A DNA stretch of 64,000 bases from Tubiluchus corallicola (Eukaryota; Priapulida; Priapulimorpha; Priapulimorphida; Tubiluchidae). The DNA lies in NCBI GenBank assembly GCA_030141605.1, contig JAQGDQ010000883.1, positions 1 through 64,000 of the forward strand, given 5' to 3'. Within the stretch, counting starts at the first letter, position 1. Every line of letters starts with the position of its first letter. The notes under the pieces were generated by a model. That model did no database searches. It was not told the origin of the DNA and was given only the letters and a program-made list of their open reading frames with translations. This document shows positions 61,401 to 64,000 of this stretch, piece after piece. The translations under genes were made by a program, and so were the position numbers.

Positions 61401-62232
61401 ATTTCTCCCGTTTTGCTTTGCCAAAAATTAGCCAAAGAAATTTGTCGCATTTTCCATGTTTGTCACCAAACTGTGATGTTAGTGTTGGCAATCATCCGAA
61501 TAGGTTTATATTAATTAATTAATTAATTGTTTATCTGAATTATTGGGTACTTATCATTTCAATCTTTAAAGGGGAAGAAAGGGCTGTTTTCCCTTAAAAT
61601 TATCCCAAAAACTTTCCACACTAACTTATATTACGTTGCATTATGCTTACTTGTTTGAAAGATTTGTGTAATTGAAAAAGAAAATTCTTAGTTAATTTAA
61701 AAATTCTCCTGCCAGAGTGCACCACTGGTTCACCATAAAACACATTGATTTTACTGGCAATACAAAGTAATTTACATTTTTGCTTCGTTAGTGAAGAGTG
61801 TGCTACGAATGCTCTGATTATTTTTCAAACTGTACACAAAGTTATCTAAAGTTATTTCAAACGATCTACTGTCAAAATGGCGGCGCCTAACAGGCGTCGT
61901 GTGAGTTTAAATTCTCTAGTTTTTATACAGCGTTACTGTTAATGCAAGCTCTGTGCAGAATAAGACAGCGTGTAAGTGATACGAAATTTGAGAACTAATT
62001 TTTAAGCTTTGTTTGCAAAGATCATTTTCTTCTGCATTGAGTATCTCGTCTTTTTCAGATGAAGGAGAGAAATGATAATGTAACTAGTGCAAGCAGTGGT
62101 GAGTCCTCTCCGGAGTTCCGCGTCCGCAAACGCTTCGACTTTGAAGATGCCACCGATGATGGCGTAATGCACAGAAGAAAGAAGCTTCTTAGCAAAGCAC
62201 AAAAAACTTCTTATTTCAGTCCACTGAATTGA
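20083..62232 (+). CDS. KIF4: Chromokinesin KIF4 (kinesin-4 family), complete, 25 coding exons
   Basis: Plus-end-directed microtubule motor of the kinesin-4 family; family members bind chromosomes and the PRC1 midzone. Exons: 20083-20208, 21995-22109, 28290-28474, 30333-30419, 31656-31819, 34421-34515, 36340-36459, 37574-37749, 38467-38531, 40477-40522, 41769-41905, 45263-45611, 47131-47379, 48161-48355, 50184-50297, 51505-51651, 51740-51852, 53008-53137, 54046-54216, 55414-55506, 56896-57078, 57624-57800, 59593-59742, 60981-61136, 62059-62232. All introns are GT-AG and every junction keeps frame. The total is 3,717 nt, giving 1,238 residues plus a TGA stop. The start ATG directly precedes the first beta strand of the motor. 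The order is motor, coiled-coil stalk, cysteine-rich domain, short basic tail, as in vertebrate KIF4A. An upstream untranslated exon cannot be excluded, and I saw no clear AATAAA just after the stop. Confidence 0.96.
20402..20934 (+). mobile_element. Non-autonomous hAT-like element, family 1 (KIF4 intron 1)
   Basis: The ends are inverted: CAGGGATGAGAAT at the left and ATTCTCATCCCTG at the right. The flanking octamers GGTTGAAG and TGTTGAAG match at 7 of 8 positions. It is 533 bp, the longest copy in the window. Other copies are at 29730-30164, 37764-38239, 41944-42035 (truncated), 44249-44688 and 58828-59304, all in the same orientation as KIF4. There is no coding capacity. Confidence 0.85.
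20985..21253. mobile_element. Composite fragment: foldback-type half plus pogo-like end
   Basis: 20985-21120 matches the foldback-type family (ACTCACTAAACACG, GTGTGCAACTAATGCTCTGA). 21120-21253 matches the right end of the TA-flanked element at 62606-63066 (GAGGTCCGGCAAACCGAGAT, then ATGAGTG before TA). The same two families also meet at 54,850-55,117. Confidence 0.65.
21370..21815 (-). mobile_element. LINE fragment, C-terminal part of reverse transcriptase polyprotein
   Basis: The minus-strand frame at 21806..21585 contains [20 protein letters not shown] and [18 protein letters not shown], the classic region downstream of the reverse transcriptase domain in non-LTR retrotransposons. Further out of frame, remnants continue towards 21370. 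The copy is 5'-truncated and broken, and inserted antisense in KIF4 intron 1. Confidence 0.8.
22683..27410. repeat. 53-bp satellite array in KIF4 intron 2, about 89 units
   Basis: The unit contains CTCTACAGCTGCAGCTTGAA, then TTACTTCACTGATTGTTACG and TATCTACAGTA, and is exactly 53 bp in the steps I measured. Variants differ at CTACAG/CTGCAG, the following TAAAC/TATGC/TGCAC/TACAC, CAGCTTG/CAGGTTG and CTGATT/CTCATT. One unit carries a 23-bp GTTGTTTGTGG-type insertion near 26,025. Variant cassettes recur in the same order, so the array has higher-order structure. The open frame at its right end (27310) is not a gene. Confidence 0.97.
27411..28289. other. Rest of KIF4 intron 2
   Basis: No repeat or gene was recognised. 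The acceptor TTTGCAG at 28283-28289 precedes the P-loop exon. Confidence 0.5.
29400..30240 (+). mobile_element. Degenerate LINE 3' end with a nested hAT-like element
   Basis: Broken frames read [20 protein letters not shown] and, further on, WNKLPIEI and [13 protein letters not shown]. These are typical of the end of CR1/L2-like reverse transcriptase proteins. The 3' UTR ends with an ATT microsatellite at about 30,226-30,242. The hAT-like family 1 element 29730-30164 splits the 3' UTR. Confidence 0.8.
29730..30164 (+). mobile_element. hAT-like family 1 element nested in a LINE
   Basis: The left end is eroded (CTGTGACGAGAAT) and the right end is intact (ATTCTCATCCCTG). It lacks about 100 bp of the longest copy's middle. 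No clear target-site duplication remains. Confidence 0.8.
30420..31655. other. KIF4 intron 4
   Basis: It holds a run of C at about 30,939-30,948 and a (TC)n array with CCCTCC interruptions at 31264-31407. The rest is unassigned and no coding sequence was recognised. Confidence 0.6.
31264..31407. repeat. (TC)n microsatellite in KIF4 intron 4
   Basis: Two TC blocks are separated by CCCTCCCTCCCCCCC. Ser-Leu open frames over it are artefacts. Confidence 0.95.
31880..32700 (+). mobile_element. Element with a 72-bp internal array, copy 1 (KIF4 intron 5)
   Basis: Six units of about 72 bp (GGAAAGAACAAGTCACTCAG, then TATGTTGGGTTT and TTACTGTTATCACTTAAACT) run 31880-32300. They are followed by a 400-bp non-repeated flank that aligns with the flank of the 48447-49775 copy (GGGAGACTTCGTG, CCTAATGTTCAC, GCGATTTTACTA-like motifs). 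Array and flank moved together, so this is a mobile unit and not two independent minisatellites. Class unknown. Confidence 0.75.
32848..33780. mobile_element. Palindromic foldback-type element in KIF4 intron 5
   Basis: The left arm (to about 33,410) and right arm (33,425-33,770) carry the same family in opposite orientations. GAGTGGTGCACCCTGG and its complement-like GTGTGCACCACTGATTCACC are on either side of a centre near 33,415. The outer left end (TTACATCCCAAAGAAATTTC) matches the ends of the copies at 54,460 and 61,600. No open frame of note. Confidence 0.7.
33781..34400. other. Rest of KIF4 intron 5
   Basis: No gene or repeat recognised; the acceptor TTTCCAG at 34414-34420 opens exon 6. 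Confidence 0.45.
34579..35291. repeat. GT microsatellite and 26-bp minisatellite in KIF4 intron 6
   Basis: After a short GT run (34579-34600), about 26 copies of the unit TGTCCATGAATCTTATATGT plus a variable TCCACG/TGCACG/TTCCACGAG/TCCATG part follow to 35291. The variants cycle in the order GCACG, CCACG, TCCACGAG, CCACG, CCATG for several rounds, giving a super-period of about 131 bp. It starts only about 60 bp after the exon 6 donor (34516). Confidence 0.95.
35292..36330. repeat. KIF4 intron 6 remainder with a 239-bp direct duplication
   Basis: The segment starting at AATCTTAATTAAATAATG (35861) is repeated at 36100, a period of 239 bp, with few differences. The second copy ends at about 36,315, just 25 bp before the exon 7 acceptor. 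TTCGAATCCGAATTTGCGAG-like palindromic motifs occur at 35,560-35,660. No gene. Confidence 0.85.
36489..36608 (+). rRNA. 5S rRNA-like sequence, near full length (pseudogene or SINE head)
   Basis: About 120 nt match the whole of 5S rRNA: ACGGCCATATCACGTTGAAC at the 5' end, TCTCGTCTGATCACCGAAGT, GTTAAGCAAC, the internal control region GGTTAGTACTTGGATGGGTG and AGGTGCTGTAGG at the 3' end. Several positions depart from expectation (ACATATAAAG in place of a GC-rich loop stem). It lies in KIF4 intron 7 in sense orientation and is followed by a GC-rich 450-bp segment. It could be a dispersed 5S copy, a pseudogene, or the head of a 5S-derived SINE. Confidence 0.75.
36609..37066 (+). mobile_element. GC-rich segment attached to the 5S-like sequence
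   Basis: The segment is clearly more GC-rich than the surrounding intron and begins directly at the 5S 3' end, as a SINE body would. The overlapping open frames (36737-37065) have no recognisable domain. Only one copy is present here, so its mobility is inferred. Confidence 0.4.
37384..37446 (+). other. tRNA-like fragment (T-arm and box B)
   Basis: ACTGGTTCAAATCCAGA forms a proper T-arm with a box B. Upstream TAGTCTAACAGTTATGG resembles a box A. The acceptor stem does not close, so this is a tRNA-derived fragment and not a tRNA gene. It lies in KIF4 intron 7 just after a degenerate 30-bp AGCATT repeat (37270-37365). Confidence 0.35.
37764..38239 (+). mobile_element. hAT-like family 1 element 14 nt after the exon 8 donor
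   Basis: The left end CAGGGAGGAGAAT begins 14 nt after the donor GTGAGA at 37750. The right end ATTCTCATCCCTG ends at 38239. Thus 476 of the 717 bp of intron 8 are this element. No clear target-site duplication remains. Confidence 0.85.
38637..39031 (+). mobile_element. Element with AATAAGCCTTTTCAC inverted ends (KIF4 intron 9)
   Basis: It starts AATAAGCCTTTTCACAGT and ends GTGAAAAGGCTTATT, an inverted repeat of about 15 bp. Related copies in the opposite orientation lie at about 39,985-40,265 and 51,130-51,485 (shared ACAGCTAGCTAGAATCTTAC and GATCCTG-AGTAAATCACTC-like motifs). Superfamily not determined. Confidence 0.7.
39032..39385 (-). mobile_element. Foldback-type repeat copy in KIF4 intron 9
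   Basis: It carries CCAGTGTGCACTGCTGATTC and ACGCAAGCTCTGTATGCAAT as in the other copies. It directly abuts the preceding AATAAGCC element. Confidence 0.7.
41290..41381 (-). rRNA. Truncated 5S rRNA-like sequence, antisense in KIF4 intron 10
   Basis: On the minus strand it reads TGAAAACACCGGTTCTCGTC, TGATCACCGAAGTTAAGCAA, CGTAGAGCCTGG and TTAGTACTTGGACGGGTGAC. This is close to 5S nucleotides 15-90, then stops. The 3' third is missing. It is nearer to a standard 5S than the copy at 36489 in the CGTAGAGCC part. Confidence 0.72.
41396..41545 (-). mobile_element. Probable LINE 3' tail with ATTATG microsatellite
   Basis: On the minus strand a 3' UTR-like stretch ends AAGATAAATAAAAAGATTATG followed by ATTATGATTATTA. 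This pattern matches non-LTR tails. It lies directly 5' of the truncated 5S-like sequence on the same strand. Confidence 0.5.
41944..42035 (+). mobile_element. 3'-truncated hAT-like family 1 element, 38 nt after exon 11
   Basis: The left end CAGGAATGAGAAT and about 90 bp of the family sequence are present, then similarity stops at TTCGTTGACATACAG. Confidence 0.75.
42072..42553 (-). mobile_element. Non-autonomous hAT-like element, family 2 (KIF4 intron 11)
   Basis: The inverted ends are CAGGGGTGAGCAAAT at the left and ATTTGCACACCCC at the right. Flanks AGCATAAA and AGCATAAG form a near-perfect target-site duplication. The interior matches, in reverse orientation, the copies at 46008-46456 and 53408-53897. 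Confidence 0.82.
42640..43310 (+). mobile_element. LINE 3' end with three 74-bp repeats in its 3' UTR
   Basis: The frame at 42693-42932 reads [20 protein letters not shown], the C-terminal zinc-knuckle-like end found in many non-LTR reverse transcriptase proteins, then stops. The 3' UTR holds three 74-bp direct repeats (43005, 43079, 43153) around CTAATGTAATCTTGTAGTAA. 5'-truncated insertion in KIF4 intron 11. Confidence 0.75.
43311..44240. other. KIF4 intron 11 middle part
   Basis: No gene was recognised. Short CGTCGCCATC-like repeats lie at 43,840-43,920. Confidence 0.4.
44249..44688 (+). mobile_element. hAT-like family 1 element (KIF4 intron 11)
   Basis: The left end is CAGGGATGAGAAT and the right end ATTCTCATCC is slightly eroded. 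Flanking octamers TACTTGAT and CACTTGAT match at 7 of 8 positions. Confidence 0.82.
44741..45197. mobile_element. piggyBac-like non-autonomous element before KIF4 exon 12
   Basis: It is flanked by TTAA on both sides (44737-44740 and 45198-45201), with inverted ends CCCTTTTAGTCCC and GGGTATGAAAGGG. A TTAA target and CCCTTT ends are characteristic of the piggyBac superfamily. It is 457 bp with no transposase. Its right end is 65 bp from the exon 12 acceptor. Confidence 0.78.
46008..46456 (+). mobile_element. Non-autonomous hAT-like element, family 2 (KIF4 intron 12)
   Basis: A perfect 8-bp target-site duplication CTTTACAT flanks it (46000-46007 and 46457-46464). Ends: CAGGGGTGTAATCCA at the left and ATTTGCACACCCGTG at the right. 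It is 449 bp and lacks about 40 bp found near the left end of the copy at 53408. Confidence 0.9.
46465..47130. other. KIF4 intron 12 remainder
   Basis: A G-rich run lies at about 46,838-46,856. Nothing else recognised. Confidence 0.4.
47380..48160. other. KIF4 intron 13
   Basis: No repeat or gene recognised. The donor is the unusual GTTCGT; the acceptor TTTCACAG is ordinary. Confidence 0.5.
48447..49775 (+). mobile_element. Element with a 72-bp internal array, copy 2 (KIF4 intron 14)
   Basis: Twelve units of about 72 bp run 48447-49295. They are followed by a 470-bp flank that aligns with that of the 31880-32700 copy. The repeat is a multiple of three, so a 24-residue peptide frame ([20 protein letters not shown] with KSLS) stays open over long stretches; I regard it as a repeat artefact. 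Confidence 0.8.
50337..50885. mobile_element. Possible inverted-repeat element in KIF4 intron 15
   Basis: It begins TAAGGCCCATTTCACAGT and ends CAGTGTGAAATGGGTTTA, an imperfect inverted repeat of about 16 bp. The interior is AT-rich. Only one copy is seen here. Confidence 0.45.
51130..51485 (-). mobile_element. AATAAGCC-ended element copy reaching close to exon 16
   Basis: It matches the 38637-39031 element in reverse orientation and ends GAAAGGCTTATTG at about 51,482, only about 22 nt before the exon 16 start at 51505. The branch point of this intron may lie inside it. Confidence 0.65.
51965..52426. mobile_element. pogo/Tc1-like non-autonomous element (KIF4 intron 17)
   Basis: TA flanks both sides. 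The inverted ends are CAGTGGCCGCTGCTTATTAT at the left and AAGCGGCTGCCACTG at the right, with related TTAATATGGACA motifs repeated inside. It is 462 bp with no transposase. Confidence 0.82.
52474..52760 (+). mobile_element. hAT-like family 1 end joined to a foldback-type copy
   Basis: 52474-52531 is the last 58 bp of family 1 (GGCCTGTTTCAGAG to CTCATTCCTG). From about 52545 it continues with the foldback-type motifs TGAGTCAGTGGTGCACACTG. Confidence 0.65.
53408..53897 (+). mobile_element. Non-autonomous hAT-like element, family 2, with perfect TSD (KIF4 intron 18)
   Basis: The perfect 8-bp target-site duplication is CGTTACAG (53400-53407 and 53898-53905). The inverted ends CAGGGGTGTGCAAAT and ATTTGCACACCCCTG are an exact 15-bp match. 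It is 490 bp, non-coding, and the best preserved copy of the family. CGGCCC-rich blocks lie next to both ends. Confidence 0.93.
54460..55370. mobile_element. Composite foldback-type element in KIF4 intron 19
   Basis: The left arm (54,460-54,850) and right arm (55,118-55,370) are copies of the same family in opposite orientations. Between them 54,870-55,117 matches the right part of the TA-flanked element at 62606-63066. The right arm ends about 45 bp before the exon 20 acceptor. Confidence 0.65.
55655..55830. repeat. CCCTAA-type repeats interspersed with ACTAATCATAG
   Basis: Short CCTAACCCTAACC runs (the animal telomere motif TTAGGG on the other strand) alternate with ACTAATCATAGCCTAA units over about 175 bp in KIF4 intron 20. 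Confidence 0.85.
56336..56781. mobile_element. pogo/Tc1-like non-autonomous element (KIF4 intron 20)
   Basis: TA flanks both sides. The ends are CAGTCTAGACTCGTTATCTC at the left and GAAATAACGAGGCTAGACTA at the right. Sub-terminal GGCGAGATAACG and GGCGGCATAACGAGG motifs repeat the ends. It is 446 bp with no transposase. Confidence 0.82.
57801..58820. other. KIF4 intron 22, left part
   Basis: Motifs around GTACCCGTGTAATTACCCG (57,980) and their rough complements near 58,730 (CTACCCGTGTAAACACTAG; GGGTACTCGACGGG at 58,690) suggest another inverted-repeat element, but I could not define its ends. Confidence 0.35.
58828..59304 (+). mobile_element. hAT-like family 1 element (KIF4 intron 22)
   Basis: The ends CAGGGATGAGAAT and ATTCTCATCCCTG are exact inverted repeats. 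It is 477 bp. Its flanks do not form a clear duplication. It lies about 290 bp before the cysteine-rich exon. Confidence 0.85.
59836..60600. repeat. 56-bp minisatellite in KIF4 intron 23
   Basis: About 13 copies of a 56-bp unit (CCCACAATTGTGCAAGTATG, GTGAATCACTTCTGTTATAA, TGCTTGCAGAATCTGT). Each unit has the palindrome CACAATTGTG and a TTGCAG that looks like a splice acceptor. It sits between the CRD exon (ends 59742) and exon 24 (60981). Confidence 0.95.
61580..62005 (-). mobile_element. Foldback-type repeat copy in KIF4 intron 24
   Basis: Motifs AGTGCACCACTGGTTCACCA and CAAAATGGCGGCGCCTAACA and the GCAAGCTCTGTGCAGAATAA end match the family. It ends about 50 bp before the last exon. Confidence 0.7.
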
Positions 62233-62605
62233 CACGGATTAACTGCGGGGACTGCGACATTTTTGCTCTTTTCCACTTTGATTCCAATCGTCTATGAAGT
62301 TTTATTCCTTGTTCATAGCCTGTCTTTACACATTTTGCTTTTAAGCTATAATGCGGTGCTGCCATCTATGTGCAGTTAGACAAACTCGTATTCCGTCATC
62401 TGCATTTCATAGTTTTGGTTTGTGCAGAATTTTTTGTACTTGTGAAAAATCACGTTCGTCTTTGCAAAGTGTGGCTGGTTTGTCTAACGAGAAGTTAATG
62501 AAGTTAACGATGAAGCGGCGGTGAGACGTTGAGCAGCCATCTTGAATCCTGCTGTGTTCTTCGTCGTTGCACATTGTGTGTTAGTAGTGTAACTATAGGT
62601 GATTA
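62233..62605. other. KIF4: KIF4 3' flank
   Basis: The segment follows the stop codon and probably contains the 3' UTR. I do not see a canonical AATAAA in it. No repeat matched. Confidence 0.45.
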
Positions 62606-63066
62606 CACTCGTATCTCGGTTTGCTGGACAAAAGCGGGGAGACGATGATCCGAATTTGCCGATTGTCCGTATTTCCCGATACTAAGCTATTACAGTAGGT
62701 GCCGTACGTGTAATAGACTCACAGTAATGTAGAATCAATTGACTAATTGTTTCAAAAACATCTAGTACGGACCACACCTATAGAAAAGTATATAAAAACG
62801 GCAATTGACTAAAATAACTCTGCATAATTGACTCTATATTTTTTCCTCCAAACAATATTGTTAAATTATGAATATTAAACCACTTAACCACGTTAAAATA
62901 CAAGCTACAGACGTGCCGTTACACGCTGCTTGGTTACACTGATGTAATGATGTAAATAAAATGACGGCCCACCAACTAGCTGTTGCGTGACTTGTTTAAC
63001 GGTCCAGATTTTGTCCGATTCTTCGATATCCGTAAAAGCGAGGTCTGGCAAACCAGGATATGAGTG
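62606..63066. mobile_element. TA-flanked non-autonomous element with a core shared with hAT-like family 1
   Basis: TA lies on both sides. The ends are CACTCGTATCTCGGTTTGCT and ACCAGGATATGAGTG, an imperfect inverted repeat of about 24 bp. The middle (about 62,740-62,995) matches the reverse complement of the middle of the CAGGGATGAGAAT family, including AAAGTATATAAAAAC, AATAACTC and GCCAACTAGC-like motifs. Confidence 0.75.
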
Positions 63067-63190
63067 TATTGCATTGTTTCATAAGCACAATGACTCTAGG
63101 ACACATTGTCTTTTCTTGCTAATAGCTTTGTGATGAGTGAATAGAGTTCACCAATCCTCTGTTCTGTGTTGTCTGCTCCCTTACTATGTA

Positions 63191-63605
63191 CAGTCGACCC
63201 TTGTTAAACCGGACCCAGTTAGCCCAGATATCGGATAAGATGGACGTCATCTGTGGTAAAGGAAACTGACCGATTTCCAACCGAGCCGGAGCGCTAAACA
63301 CAACACGGCCTACCAACTCTCCACGAGCCAGTGACGGGCCGAAGCGGCTCGCGGTGCCGCCCAGGCTGCTACGATTCCCGCCAAAATTCAGTTTGCTTAT
63401 CCCATCGAAAGCACTCGCTAATTTCTTTATCCTCACAGGTTAACTATTTTAAAGTAATATACAGTATAGAATATAGTGCAATGTATATAGGCCTTATTAA
63501 GGTGATTATTCCTGTATAATATAGACCATATATAGGCATATCGGACAATCGGCTAAACCGGACCACCCACCCACCCAATTAGTCCGGTTTAACGAGGGTT
63601 GACTG
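63191..63605. mobile_element. pogo/Tigger-like non-autonomous element downstream of KIF4
   Basis: TA flanks both sides (63189-63190 and 63606-63607). The ends are CAGTCGACCCTTGTTAAACC at the left and GGTTTAACGAGGGTTGACTG at the right, closely resembling pogo/Tigger termini. It is 415 bp with no transposase. Confidence 0.85.
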
Positions 63606-63609
63606 TATA

Positions 63610-64000
63610 GTGTGTATATTAACATTGTACGTATTATGTAGTTTAGGTACATTTGTCAATAGTAGCTGCTCTTTCATTAAAAGTGCCTTGAGAATGACTC
63701 GTTCTTTTGTAAAATTCATCATTTCTTGCTGGAATAATATTGTTGATAGAATAGATGTTATCTGTAGCTTTTTATTGCTCACGTTTGCTTAATGAACATG
63801 AACACTCTGCCAAATTATTGATTTATTTATGATTGTTCACTTAGACTCTGTAATCTGCTTGTTTTTGCACGATTATTTTTTTATTTTCTTGGGCTAGAGT
63901 GACGAAGAAGTGATGTCGGTAAAATTTTCATGGATTCCATTGAAACTTTACTGATCCAAATCATTTTTTTATCACAGCCGCTTAAAAAGTTTTATAGTTA
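63610..64000. other. Right edge of the window
   Basis: AT-rich sequence with nothing recognisable. Confidence 0.4.

Larger units (their letters stand above)
59593..62232 (+). other. KIF4: KIF4 exons 23-25: cysteine-rich domain and C-terminal tail
   Basis: Exon 23 encodes residues 1080-1129 with nine cysteines at 1089, 1091, 1096, 1101, 1103, 1110, 1114, 1116 and 1121. The spacing is C-x-C-x4-C-x4-C-x-C-x6-C-x3-C-x-C-x4-C. This is the CRD of kinesin-4 proteins, reported in human KIF4A to hold an iron-sulphur cluster. Exons 24 and 25 encode a Ser/Thr-rich tail that ends in a basic [11 protein letters not shown] patch and the terminal SYFSPLN, which resembles the TSFFSG motif near the end of vertebrate KIF4A. 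The acidic residues that follow that motif in the human protein (from memory) are absent. The acceptor of exon 23 is a triple NAG. Confidence 0.93.

Overview
The window looks like nuclear DNA of an invertebrate animal. It has split genes with GT-AG introns, an animal-type metabotropic glutamate receptor-like gene, a KIF4 chromokinesin, 5S rRNA copies, tRNA-derived SINEs, LINE tails and many small DNA transposons. Simple repeats are very abundant. An early-branching marine invertebrate such as a sponge would fit, but nothing here fixes the phylum.

Layout. Positions 1-2,550 are mostly non-coding, with long pentanucleotide, GATA/GACA and GA arrays. A two-exon class C GPCR lies on the minus strand (exons 8926..6833 and 3061..2561), with one intron full of microsatellites and repeat copies. 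A second, near-identical copy of its last exon stands alone at 13485..12964. Part of the surrounding non-coding DNA is also duplicated, so this looks like the remnant of a tandem duplication. From about 9 to 20 kb there is no other convincing gene, only SINEs, a hAT-like element with perfect target-site duplications, a GC-rich island and long GA/TC arrays.

From 20083 to 62232 the plus strand carries one gene, a complete KIF4-type kinesin. I could place 25 coding exons; every junction keeps frame and the predicted protein is 1,238 residues, close to the vertebrate family length. About 90% of the gene is intron. The introns hold a 4.7-kb satellite of 53-bp units with higher-order structure, a 26-bp minisatellite with a five-unit super-period, two elements carrying a 72-bp array, a 56-bp array, 5S rRNA-like sequences, LINE 3' ends and non-autonomous elements with hAT (8-bp TSD), piggyBac (TTAA) and pogo/Tc1 (TA) signatures.

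The two genes are divergently arranged, about 11 kb apart, and nothing suggests that they work together. KIF4 proteins act in chromosome condensation and the anaphase midzone. The receptor is a cell-surface protein of unknown ligand. I did not find a new enzymatic or defence system. The most unusual signals are the orphan receptor exon with a fast-diverging tail, the higher-order minisatellites, and elements that share an internal core but end in different terminal repeats.
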